From positions 248,001 to 312,000 of the forward strand of contig JAHLEZ010000011.1 in assembly GCA_020726505.1 (NCBI GenBank): a stretch of 64,000 bases of DNA, read 5' to 3'. The notes under the pieces were generated by a model, which saw only the letters and a program-made list of their open reading frames with translations, ran no database searches and was not told where the DNA came from. The stretch comes from Leptodontidium sp. MPI-SDFR-AT-0119. Its lineage: Eukaryota > Ascomycota > Leotiomycetes > Helotiales > Leptodontidiaceae. The position numbers and the translations under genes are program-made. This document shows, one piece after another, positions 22,500 through 33,146 of this stretch; the stretch's first letter is position 1; each line of letters begins with the position of its first letter.

Positions 22500-23271
22500 A
22501 CGTCCCACCCCACCCTTTGGCCCGCCTTTTACACCAAAAAACGTGATTTTAAGGCCTTAATATCTTTATAGAAAATTAATAATTTTCAATAACTTCTTTA
22601 GATCTATACTTTAAAAGTTTGAATAATTAAGCTTTTAAAGCTTGATAAGATTTGGATTGTATTTAATTACGTAATATTAAATTCTAGTTTTTACATACAA
22701 AAAACGTCAAAAATAACTTACAAATAACTTTTTAATAAGCGAATAAAATTGTCTAAAACTTATAATACATAAAGTCTATATAATGATCTTAAGTTATAAA
22801 AAGTTTTAACGAAAATGGATTAGTAGTTATCTTTTTATTAAGTAATTAATTTCTCTCATACAATTTTTTTGTATAGGGCTTAATAGTTTACTTAATATTA
22901 TAATTACTATTAATAGAATCCGCTTGAAACTCAAGAATCGTAAGACTATATATAATACATATATCTATTATAAGTTTTATGTTTATATACTAATAATTAC
23001 AAAAGTTATTATAAAATCTAAAAAAATCGATTTTACACCAAATTTGTATGAGAGAAATTTCTTAGACTTTAAATACTTAATTTGTAATATTACGTAATTA
23101 GAAATAATTTGCACTTAGGAATCTGAAATAACTAATAAATAATATTCCAAATTATTAATTTTAGCTTATTTTATTAACAAATTGTGAAAATATTACTTAC
23201 TGAATATGGAGAGTTTTGGTGTAAAAGGCGGGCCAAAGGGGGGGGGTGGGCCAAAGGGTGGGGTGGGACGT
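22500..23271. mobile_element. AT-rich non-autonomous element with terminal inverted repeats
   Basis: Both ends carry the inverted repeat that starts ACGTCCCACCCCACCC and ends GCCTTTTACACC (about 40 bases at the left end). Each is flanked by TA (22498-22499 and 23272-23273), the target duplication expected of Tc1/mariner-pogo class elements. The interior is extremely A+T rich with no coding sequence. It contains nested inverted repeats: ATTTCTCTCATACAA at 22850 against TTGTATGAGAGAAAT at 23047, and TAATTACGTAATATT at 22661 against AATATTACGTAATTA at 23087. The right terminal repeat holds an extra internal C-run and a second CTTTGGCCC, about 17 bases. It may be a MITE or an autonomous element eroded by repeat-induced mutation. 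Confidence 0.8.
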
Positions 23272-23273
23272 TA

Positions 23274-24841
23274 GTAGACAGTCGGAACCATGGAGGATGA
23301 TGTACATACCACAAATGTCTCCGTCAATAGAGTGATCTGGGCATCCCCGCTTTCTGCTTCCTTTTATCGACTTGCATGCATCTTTCGAGTTCCTCGGTGC
23401 CCTGTCGGCCGTTCCCTGCCTCACGCTGGTCTCGTCGTTGAAAAACATCCAGCTTGTAAGCTCCATAGAAGTGCTGAGACATGCAGCTTACTGATAGTGA
23501 AAGTACGGCGACACGATATTCTCCCAGACAGCCTCTGATTTCGTGGGATTTGGAGGGAGCACTATGACGAGTTCTGTCATAGGACCTGTGCGGACTGCCG
23601 TGCCAGCATAGGGTGTGGCTTTTGAGACCGTAGTGATGAGTACAGCGGAATAAACTGGTATAAAACCCCCTGGCTGATCTCGTCACTGTCGTCAGAATGA
23701 GGACATTGTTTGGGCACAATTATACGACATGACTATCTATTCTGTGCACAGAATGGAGACGAAGATGTGAGTATGGCTCTCTGAAAGCAACGTACTTGGC
23801 GACATAACTGGAAACGAACACTCGAGGTATAGGTAGTTTTAGGCCCTCTGCTATATTGATATCAGAGCAGGCGACTTTCCTAACAAGGTGTTGACATGAT
23901 CTTATTATTATTGCAGGGCACGAGGTCGAAGGCTAGAATAACGTTACTCCTCTTTAATCTACCTAGGTAACAACTGGGTATGCAACCCGGGGAATACGAG
24001 GTATCGGAGCCAGGTTACTTAGTCACGTATACCAGATTCTCTGCTGCCTTCACCGCAAACTCGAAACACGTCTGCATTCTACTAAAAGCTTTGAACAAAT
24101 AGAGTAAGCATAAAAGGAGGAAATAAAGGTGGTCAGAGGCTGCTCGGAACGACGATTTCATGTATCACGTGATAGTATAAAAGGGATGGCATTCAGGGGT
24201 CGAGACCTTCAGTAAGGCTCAAGAGCTAAACAAATCAAGAGGACTAGGTAAGATCAAACTCCAAATGCACAAGACAGAAGCAGAGTACTTCAAATCAGGG
24301 TTGTAGAGAGTTAGGAAGGGGTTAAATCTGACGCGAAGAAGCATAGTCTGCATACTAGATAATATAAAATACCTATTATTTCTTGGCATCAACGGGGCTC
24401 TTTCTTTAGCTCTCGCTTAGCCCCAAATACCAAGCCCCAATGTCAACAAAGCCCAAGCGCTCAAACATCCGACGATTTCTTCCCCTTCGTATCACCACGC
24501 CCCCTAACATTCTCCCTCGAGCCTCCGCTAATATCCTCCCTAATAAAACGCCTTCTTAGCCGCCTCCTCTATCTCCAAACACTCCTCCTGTTCCCTGCGA
24601 CCCTTCTCCAAATCCAGCCTAACAATAGACGTTCTGTGGAGGTTGTCTTTGTCTTTGCAAGCCTGACGGCTACTCGTTCTTTGTTTCCTTCGTAGTGGAC
24701 AGCTTCACCTTTGGTGGATGCGACCTACTCCGCCCGACTAGCGCTTGCCAAGCGGCAATTTTGGCCTCGGCAGAGCAGCACGCGCACCTACTCCGTACCT
24801 AGCCATCGCGGGAAAGCCAGCCCGGAGGAACACACCTCCGT
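23274..24841. other. Gene-free stretch with a small gene relic
   Basis: No intact gene. On the minus strand at about 24545-24675 the frame reads SIVRLDLEKGRREQEECLEI and then EEAAKKAFY-stop, which looks like the end of a real protein cut off by the 5S-containing repeat. ATCACGTGAT followed by TATAAAAG at 24163-24184 resembles a promoter but no gene follows. Confidence 0.3.
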
Positions 24842-25184
24842 GCTGACAGGCAGCAGTGCTGCGCCAGGAGGAGGTCCGGATCTCAAAAGCAGCAATGCCT
24901 ACCTATGTACGTAAATTTACAAAGCGGGGTTTTAGGGTTCTCAGCTCCGGGGACCAGGAACTAATCACTACCTAAGTCCCCGGATCTGATCCTACTGTAT
25001 TGCAGATGCAGGCAGGACTATTCAAACTTATTCCTAATATATAACGAGATAATCACAAGGCTGACACATACGACCATAGACTGGTGAGAACTGGGCATCC
25101 CGTCCGCTCTGCCATACACAAGCACCAGATCGGCAGATTAGTAGTTGGGTGGGTGACCACCAGCGAATACCCGCTGTTGTATGT
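24842..25184 (+). repeat. 5S-containing repeat, intact copy
   Basis: The 224 bases upstream of the 5S gene here match 16886-17035 in the decayed copy (shared GACAGGCA, CTCAAAAGC, TACAAAG, AGGAACTAATCACTA, GATCTGATCCT). The duplicated unit is therefore a 5S gene plus its upstream flank. The intact copy keeps a further 50 bases before 5S that the 17-kb copy has lost. Confidence 0.6.
25066..25184 (+). rRNA. 5S ribosomal RNA
   Basis: 119-nt gene matching the filamentous-ascomycete 5S consensus: 5' end ACATACGACCATAGAC, centre CCCGTCCGCTCTGCC, the conserved block GTTGGGTGGGTGACCACCAG and 3' end GTTGTATGT. The ends pair (ACATAC with GTATGT) to form helix I. A TATATAA lies 23-29 bases upstream, as in Neurospora 5S genes, and the RNA runs directly into a T5 run, a normal RNA polymerase III stop. 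Single dispersed 5S genes are the rule in this group of fungi. Confidence 0.93.
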
Positions 25185-25535
25185 TTTTGCATTTCTTTTT
25201 GCTTCGCGTATTTGATCAAATACATTATTCTCCGCCTGGCAGTGCGATGGGGTGAGTCGGGAAAGGGGTATGAGATTAAGGAAGCTGTTCAGTTGATTTA
25301 GTAGTCTGCGAGGTTAGAAAATTTCGCATGCAAGCATTCAAATAACAGAGACGAACACATATGGTGCGGCCTCTCTTCTCCACTTGACGAGAGATACAGA
25401 TATTATAAAAGGACCCATCCTCGACAACCTATTAATATTTGATAAATAGCTCGGGAAGAAACTCAGAACTCCTGCCCAGCATGCCATCAGCGCAGCCAGT
25501 GTCAAGCCATCCACTCCAGACTTTGTAAATCCCAT

Positions 25536-25840
25536 TCACAGCACCGTCTCCGAATTTTTGTCTGCTGAGATCTTCGAGCCTGGCTTCCTGTCGACGCACT
25601 TGTATCCCTTGCACACTTTCCCAGCAGGACAATTCCAGTTCCCGATACACTCTATTCGTTGTAAGTCAGAGGGGCGGTTCTGCTCGAGAGATGTCTGCTG
25701 TCTCTGAATTGAGTAGCGGTCAACTTACCAGGCATAGGCGGAGGTGGCGGTGGGTTGAAGGCTGCTTCATGGCCATGGAGAACTTTGGACCCAGACATAA
25801 GTCGTCTGCCAGTAGCGCAGAGGAGAATGACGATTTGCAT
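25536..25840 (-). CDS. Small cysteine-rich protein, probably secreted
   Basis: Two exons (25729-25840 and 25536-25651; GTAAGT donor, TAG acceptor) give 75 aa. The second exon encodes a four-cysteine module, CIGNWNCPAGKVCKGYKC, followed by a short charged tail. The N-terminus (MQIVILLCATG) is hydrophobic but short and followed by RR, so a signal peptide is possible rather than clear; an upstream exon could be missing. A Pro-rich spacer (six prolines) precedes the cysteine module. Size and cysteine spacing are typical of small secreted fungal proteins. Confidence 0.55.
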
Positions 25841-27144
25841 TTTTACGTGTGGGTGGGGTGCTCCGAGTCGTTGAGTGTAGTCTTAGAACTCAACGATTCT
25901 AAGAAAAGCTGCCTCTCTTGCGTGGCAGAGGTGTAGTCTTAAATCCTCCTGTTTCGAAGACCTCAATTCCGATCTTCTGGGACCTCCATGTCGATCATCA
26001 TTTCGGAGCTACATCCCCTCTCGCGACTGACATGTTACAAGGCGCTACTCTATCGAAGACCATTCTCTTTGACATTATGGTGTAACGACGCACGAGTACC
26101 AGTCAACTTTCGGATTTCTGTTCAAGTGAAGCTCATCAGATGCCTGGAAAATATGGTTCCAAAAAAAGAAGGAGAAGCAGAACTATAATTTTATTTCGTG
26201 AATTCAACTTTTCACAATCTGATCTAGGTGATGTTCGAAAGGGAGTATCCAAGCTCATGCCCCTGATACGAGAAGTCTGTAAAACGTTACTCAAGTTTCG
26301 TTTGTGCGGCACTGTCCACTAGATTGAAACACGCACTACCGTAAAATGGTTACATATTCACGCACAGTACTATCAAATTCCAATTCAGCACTGCAGGTAT
26401 ACTGAACGGGACTTGAGACAAAAGAATAATTGAGGACTCGTTTGTAGTCGAAGATGAATCCTCTTCGCTTCTCTTTGTTGTCATTCGGTGACTCGTCTAG
26501 TTCAGGTGACGCCTGAGTTGGGGGTATTTATTAGGGTGACCTGACTCGATTGTCTTCAGAGTGTCCTCGAGCATTTTAATCTTTAGAGGGAAGGTTCGAA
26601 GTTATGGCTACCACCGCTTCGTAACTTTCTTTTGTCCGTCCTTCCTGGTTAAAAACCCCGCGCCATTAAAGATCATCTAACGTACAGCATATCGGAGATC
26701 TTCTTTCAAAACCGTCTTGATATCGCACATTTTCGAAGTGGATGAGCAGCTAGCAGCATAAATATATACCAAGTAGGCATGGTGGAGTCGATGATTTGAG
26801 GTGTCTGAAGGACAATGGTCATTCTCCTCCAAATATTCGTGAAAGTCGCAAAGGTTCCTGATCAATGACAGGGCTCGCCGCAACCAGCTCGTCACCAGGA
26901 ACGAACAGTACCTGTTATGACTTCTACAATATCACTCCGACATGGCAGAATGAGCAGTCACGAAAGCCTAATTACAGAGTGGTAATGGTATTTGATTGTA
27001 GGCCAGTACGATTGCCCAAGGTATTTTCTTTGACTAGCGGGACTCCATTTCACTAGCCAACCATTGATACGGGACATATGCAAGTACGTTACTCAGTGCA
27101 TCTCACATATATTGACAATGATAAGCACACTAAATAGTGCAAAT
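25841..27144. other. No gene recognised
   Basis: One coding-like fragment on the minus strand (26677-26895, containing ALSLIRNLCDFHEYLEE) could be an exon of an unknown gene. Nothing else seen. Confidence 0.3.
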
Positions 27145-27701
27145 TTAGATCTGCTTGCGTATCCTCTCCTTATACCTTGCAATCATCTCATCTCTGGATT
27201 TTATGACTTTGTCGAATTCTTCTGGTTCAAGAACTTCTTTCAGTTGTTCATCGGTAAGTCCATTCTAAATTAATTAGTGAAATGGCCAATTTGATTTAAC
27301 AAGATGGAACCTACTGCTTTTGGTCGATCAGCGGGGTTGAATTGATATCTTGTCTCGAACTCTTTCCGAATATACGGGTGTAACGGCCCTAAGTCATCTA
27401 CCCTTTAAAAAGTTTAGTAAAAGCAAAAAAGAAGGGTGTCTAATACAAACAGCTTCTGTCTATCCTAGCGAAGTTTTACAAGAGTATATGGCATATCCAC
27501 AGGACCGTTGTCAACAAGTAGAAAACACCTGGGGTTCATCCATCCACCAAAACTACTAAGTCGATCGTTATCGGAAGGATTTTCATTAAAGTCCCGATTC
27601 CAGACTTTTCGACAAGCAGCATTCGCCATAAGTGGGATTTGCTCGACATCTGATCCAGGCATTTTATCAGTTTTGCACTGAACAAAGATACGTGTCGCCA
27701 T
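27145..27701 (-). CDS. Small protein of unknown function, 3 exons
   Basis: Hand-built model: exons 27529-27701, 27315-27402 and 27145-27264 give 126 aa. The last two exons are too short to stand out as open frames but read well: DDLGPLHPYIRKEFETRYQF, FNPADRPKA, then NGLTDEQLKEVLEPEEFDKV and MIARYKERIRKQI. The first intron is placed at CCCAG/GTGTTT because that donor restores the frame; other donors nearby fail. The protein is acidic and probably cytosolic. I do not recognise it. A possible further gene on the same strand at 26677-26895 is too weak to call. Confidence 0.5.
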
Positions 27702-28476
27702 TTGTACGCTTTGTCATTGGTGTTGGTATGTTACTGAATGAGTGAAGTGAATCTTGTTGGAGTGCACGTGAATTAAGAGAAAATCAAGTGGTTTCGTGGA
27801 TTAAATAGCCTTTGATTCAGGCCCTTGCTAGCGTTGCCAAGTCTTTTCTCCACACAAAGACAGATGCTATGCCCCATCGGGCGAGAATGATGAGTGAGGA
27901 AAGTTAGGCGCTGATGTTCCCAGTAGCTCATGAGACATATTCTGATTGTGGACTTGATGGGTATAATTTTCACAAGAAAGGTATTTTGTAGGAGACGCAC
28001 ACAGACTGCGTCGTTGTCTCTGTACGCAGCTTTCTTGGCGCTGCTCGAATCCCTCCAGGTGGCTTTCGATATGTTGATCGCTTAATTCTTCCTCTTGCGG
28101 TGTTCATCGAGTATGGGTACTGGAAACTTTTCCGTCAATCTCTATAGCTCGTGCTCCCAGTCCACATCATTTCACATTGCGGCGATTTGACGAAACTCGA
28201 ACTTGAAAGCAGTTGGCAATTCGATGCGTAATTTCATGACTATGCCAATCCAACTCGAATCAGCAGTCACACACTCATTGTATTTCCACAATCTGTACAT
28301 AAAAAAGAGAAAGTGCCAGCAAGAATGCCCCCGAACACCGTTGCTTGCATGAAAGTCGTCCCTCGTTGAGGCATCTCCAAAAACCCAGTCCAGCCCCCAG
28401 GTATTCCATTCCCAATGCTCCAAACCAAACACCCCCAAAGTCCTATGCCCGCGAAATTTTGCCCTGGATTCGATTA

Positions 28477-30029
28477 TCATCGCCCTTTGCTTCCTTCTGG
28501 TAATATTCGACTTAAACTTCGTAAGACCTCTTGTATAGGTAAATCCCTCGTGCCAATTTCTTCCTTTTCCCTGCGATCCCTCTCATCCAATCGCACAGCA
28601 CTCAAGGCTAGAATTTTGTCTGCCACCCGTCCGACAGTCTGTTGATACTGCTCTATTTTATGTACACCATCGGCAAATTGGTCGACCTTGAATTCCAAAT
28701 CCGAATGTAATGACTGTATTCGTTCGGAAGCTTGTTTCCGGATCTCTAAAGCGGATGTCGAGGTAGCTTCAGCAAGTATAGTGGCTTGTTCTGGTGTCAG
28801 GAGTGAGGTATCGATATGCGAAGGATCTATTTCCGGGGCATCATCCGGTAGAAGCGGAGGTAGTGAGGGAGGGGGTTTCGAGAAAGCTTTCCATTGATCT
28901 CGTTCTTGTCGTAATCTGGAAGATGTTAAATCAGTATTTGTCCCACTGCCAAATCTCCTAATTTAGTTCCACGTACAGTTTTATCCTTTCTTCTAAACCA
29001 ACTAGGTTCTGTTCCAGCTCAATATTCCGGGGATTTGGCGTTTTGATGACCTTGGTAGGCGCGGATTCTTCTCGATTGAACCAGTCAGAGAATTCGGACT
29101 TGTTGGCAAAGTCTTTGAGGAGTGACTCTTGAATCATGCGCGCTTCTCCCATTAGCCTGAAAACAAGAAACATGAAGCAGGATTTCTTACCTGCTAAGAC
29201 AGCCCCAATGTTTGGGTCACCATGTGATGGTTTCTCGCCCATACAACGCTCCCCAGTCCAAGTCAAGAGCTGCTTCATCCTCCTGGGTTCGCTCAAGCCC
29301 TCTGCTTCGATATGCTTGTAAAACTCTGAGGTCTCCACCTCACGATGTGGTATTGCGCTGTGTCCGTTATCGATCAAAGAGCTTGCCCTTCGCCCTCTAA
29401 GCCCCAGACTACTCCGTCGCGCCCCACCATTCCCTCCCTTCTTTCTCAATTCCTTGTTGCGATTTATAATAGGCGTGTCGCTGAAAGGTAACGCAATCAC
29501 GGTAGACTGCTTGCTGTGATCTACTCTGGAGCCATCCGTAACTTCGACGGCTGGATCCCCAACAAGATCGACGCTGTCGTAGTCTGCTGGATTCGCCCTT
29601 GAAATGTTGCCGTTGCTCTCCTCATAGGCCTTTCCAGCGGAAGAACGTGTAGTCTTCCGTTTTTTGGCCACTACCAGGGTATCGCTATCCACCTTTGGTG
29701 TTGAAAAGCTCATCTTACGCCCTCGAGGCTTCTTTGCTGTTGTAGACGTCTCATCGTCGCGTTCCTTCACCTCCTTCACGTCCTTCGGCTTTCTACCCCT
29801 CTTCGCAGACGGTACTGGAGCCGGTGTAGGTGCAGGTTCTGGCTGTGCCGGTGCAGTCTTCGTTCGTTTCGATCCACGTGTAAATACAAAGTCTCCATCT
29901 TCTTCATCGTATGCTAGAACAATTGTTAGCCACATGGCCCACCCAGCGCCAGGGGCGCAAAGCAAAGCCTGGGGGTATCTCACCAGCGAGCCGCTTGCTT
30001 CTCCTTCTCGCCGATGGCTGTTGGCTCAT
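28477..30029 (-). CDS. DSN1: Kinetochore protein Dsn1/Mis13 (MIND/Mis12 complex)
   Basis: Subunit of the Mis12/MIND complex that links centromeric chromatin to the Ndc80 microtubule-binding complex. Four exons (29984-30029, 29191-29913, 28977-29142, 28477-28915) give 457 aa. The first 200 residues are basic and disordered. The conserved Mis13 core follows: RRSSLGLRGRRASSLI, HSAIPHREVETSEFYKHIEA, GLSEPRRMKQLLTWTGERC and SLLKDFANKSEFSDWF. The C-terminal third is helical with coiled-coil stretches (LEQNLVGLEERIKL, then LRQERDQWKAF). RRSS and RRAS are Aurora-B-like sites, as in other Dsn1 proteins. The third exon follows a 48-base intron that lacks a stop and keeps frame. Confidence 0.92.
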
Positions 30030-30720
30030 GCTCAAAGTTTCTAAAGGATTTCGCGTTCGTATGAGGGTAGTCATTGATACCAGGGCCGGCAGCGCATCTG
30101 CGTGTGGGGGCTTGTGGAAGTGAGGTCGGTGGTGGTTCGCGACGCTGAAGGTGTCGCGCGTTTCTCGTAGACAATTTCGTGTCAATTGATTATTCCGGCA
30201 TTTGAGGACGTCGCAGGAGGGCGTGCGATATGGCAAGGGGTCGTGGGTCGCTGAATCGGAGGGTCGTCGTCGTGAAATGCTTGGATTTGACTATCTCGGC
30301 GGGAAGGCAGCTTGTTTACATTGAAACCGGCGCTAAATCACGTGTTTCCACGACACGTGAACAGGCACTGCTGGCTCTCGGTCTGGGGTTTGATGATCCA
30401 CCCACTAGCACCTGTACACCTCTATGATGCATAGATACGCAGAATGAGTATCTGAAAGGATCGATATATGGCGGAAGTGAAAGTTGCCTTTCTCGTTTAT
30501 CTTTTCCTCGCCGCATACTTGGCCAGGACAAGATGGCGGCAACCTTATGTCAACTGTATCGTCGCAGGAACCTCTTTCCTTTATCTCTCAACTGGCTAGT
30601 TTTATTATCACTCTTCACGTTTTGTGTTTACATCCAGACACACCGCAAGGAGATTATTTTAGTTTACGTTTTATTGTACTGCATTTACCTGTTCTCCCAT
30701 GAGCCGAACTCTTCGCCAGA

Positions 30721-33146
30721 TTACAGTGGAACTTTCTTGCCAACGGCAAAGTTCATAGCTGAACGAAGCATCATCACGCCCGCCGATCTCTGCTTCACGG
30801 GAGCTCTCCCTTCAATTCCAGCTCTGGCATTCATCTCCTCAGACCTCTTCAGCCTCTCCTGTCTAGTCTGTTTCTTCTGCGGCAAACCACCAGCGACACA
30901 CTTCCTGCCACCCCAGGCAGCATCCGCGGCACGTCTCCAGATGGAAGTCACGTCCGAAACCATCGTGGGTTCATAGAAGAGCCTACAATCAGCAGGCTCG
31001 TACAGGAACTGCGCAGGGACTCCATCTTCAATGTGCGATCTCAAAATGTTGTCTCGGACATTGACAGAACAATCGGTGCTGCGATTCTGGGGGAGATCAG
31101 TGTATTTGATGGTTTTAGTCCAGTCTGCTTGTTCCTCGGTTGTTGCAGTTTCAAGAGCTACTGTGGAGAGCAGTCGGATGTATTCGTATTGGTAGTTGTT
31201 GGCGCCTCTTGTCCCTCCTACGCCCTGGATCGCGGAGGTGTTTGGACGGCCGCCCATGGCGATGGACTTTACTCCCGCTTGGACTCGCATGAAATCACTG
31301 AATAGTGTGCAGGTGGATGCACAATATCCATCGTATACCTGCAGGTCCAGTCAGACGGGGTTTAATCTCAGACTTGAGCGCTTACCATGATGATATCCTC
31401 AGCAGCAAAGGCTGTGTAAAGTTCTGTCGGTCTCCATATCCAGTGATAGTCTCTCCAACTCCCCATACAGTATTGAAAGTTGTCGTCGGATCATTCATAT
31501 TCCATCTCAGAAGACTGGTATACTCATCCCCATTAAACTCATGCGGTGCAAATTTATCTTCATAGGTCAAAAATTTGTTGTCCGTCACATTCAGATCATA
31601 CCGATAGTTTAGCACCAACCCATAAGCGAAGTAGTCCTTCGAGTAATCAGACGATGTCGAAAAGTTTGCGGCATAGCGAGAAATACCCGTGCTCATGGTC
31701 TTGAAAGCATCATGCTCACGCAATCGCGAAAAGCCATCTTGGACGATGTGAGGAAAGAGTTGTCGGAATGCATCGTACCCAGTCAATATATTACCACCGC
31801 CGTTAGAGGAAAGATCTATAACCAGTTTCGTCTTCCCAGCAGCTTTGGCATCCGAGATGAGTGTCTGGATGACGGACTGGAACTCAACTGGATAGCTCGG
31901 TGAGAAGGAAAGCATACTGAGTACTGCTACGTCCTCATACCCAGTACCATTTAGAAAATAGCCCGAAACTTGTTGATCCGAGCTGATGACTTGAGGAATT
32001 GGATACCCATGGGCTGGGGTCTTTGCCGTCGGTGGTAATGGTGGGGGTTCAGGTGCCTGCGGCATCTCCTCTTCAGCAAAACTCACAGCCTGGCGATGCA
32101 GCCCGGTGCAGAACCTCTCGTACAAAGTCGGCCCATCAACCACACCATCGAAATTGCCAACCACCTCTGCATAATTCTGAATCGTCGAGATAAGCCCATT
32201 CTCGAACTCGATGGTCGTGTTGGACCCCGGATAGAAATATCCATATCGACCGCAAGCGCGAAGTATCCTGTATACCGATAACTGGGAGACTGAGCGTCGA
32301 ACGCCATCTCATACATCAGATTGTTATAGAGGCCGTCTTTATCTTGAAGAAAGCCAAGGCGTGCAAGCTTGGCCATGAACACGTCGAGTTCTTCACCGTT
32401 GACTTTCCATACTGCTGACGGCATCGTCGTCCTGTTGTTCTTCACGTACGCATCGATACTTTCTAGTGCCCTAATGTTAATATTTATACTAAAATCGTAT
32501 CTCTACAACTCAGTTCAGACTGGGAATTAAACTACTGACCTCTCAAATAAACCTTCGGTACCTCTACCCCATCACGACTAACACTCACAACCTGCATCGG
32601 GCGTCTAAACACCAACGCCCTACTCAGCAAATCCGGTGAGAAGCGAAAATGGCCATCATGGACACTCTGAAACAGAATCAACAGATCCGTCTGAAATGCG
32701 TGTTCGTTCCCATACACGCCATTTTTGATATTATCCAAGATGGTGTGTAGGCTCGCGAAGATGTCGACACCGGGGAACTGGTAGCCTGGAGGGGGCGACT
32801 TGAGATATAAGGATGAAGATTGCCATTCGACGTAGGGGAGGATGGATTCTATGAGTGCGGTTGCGGCGCCTGGGTCGAGGGGCGCGGAGATGAGGCAGTC
32901 GTAGGCTAGTTGGGCGTCGACGTGGGGTGTTGCTGTGTGTGAGGAGTCAGCGAATTTCCTTGCTCTCACTCTCTCTCTCCCTCCGAAGCATTCGGGTGAA
33001 TGGAGATACGTACAGCCAGGACTATTGACTTTATAAGCCTTCGCAGCAATACCTACTACCGCACATGGTGTTGTGGCTAGCCGATCGATCACAGATGCGC
33101 ATACATGACTCCCTAACATCAACACCGATAGAATGATTATCTTCAT
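30721..33146 (-). CDS. Secreted S41-family peptidase-like protein, with two frame breaks
   Basis: Exons 33014-33146, 32540-32932, 31386-32462 and 30721-31338. It starts with a signal peptide (MKIIILSVLMLGSHVCA). The peptidase half contains KLVIDLSSNGGGNILTGY, the S41 strand-loop with the oxyanion-side Asn-Gly-Gly-Gly, and DGYCASTCTLFSDFM, the segment expected to carry the catalytic Ser. The family includes UstP-like fungal proteins and C-terminal-processing-protease relatives. Exon 3 changes frame twice: near 32247 (between GYFAL and GRYGYFYPG) and near 31412 (FTQP then FAAEDIIMVYDGYC). Each needs one extra base, and with both added the model is 740 codons. This is either a recent pseudogene or two assembly errors. 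A 47-base GTATGA...ACAG intron could explain the first break but removes conserved sequence. Confidence 0.75.

Noticed and set aside
24163..24290. Promoter-like CACGTG plus TATAAAAG with a GTAAGA donor downstream
   Set aside because: The following ATG frame stops after 13 codons and no gene can be assembled.
16886..25184. Possibility that the 17-kb 5S copy is functional
   Set aside because: It lacks the 5S 5' end and the whole 3' half, including the conserved GTTGGGTGGGTGACC block.
28172..28480. 102-codon frame on minus just after DSN1
   Set aside because: It overlaps the DSN1 stop in another frame and has no family features; probably 3' UTR.
32298..32344. A 47-base intron to explain the first frame break in the S41 gene
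   Set aside because: It would remove the segment YEMAF...YTGYF, which looks conserved in the family; a one-base loss explains the alignment better.
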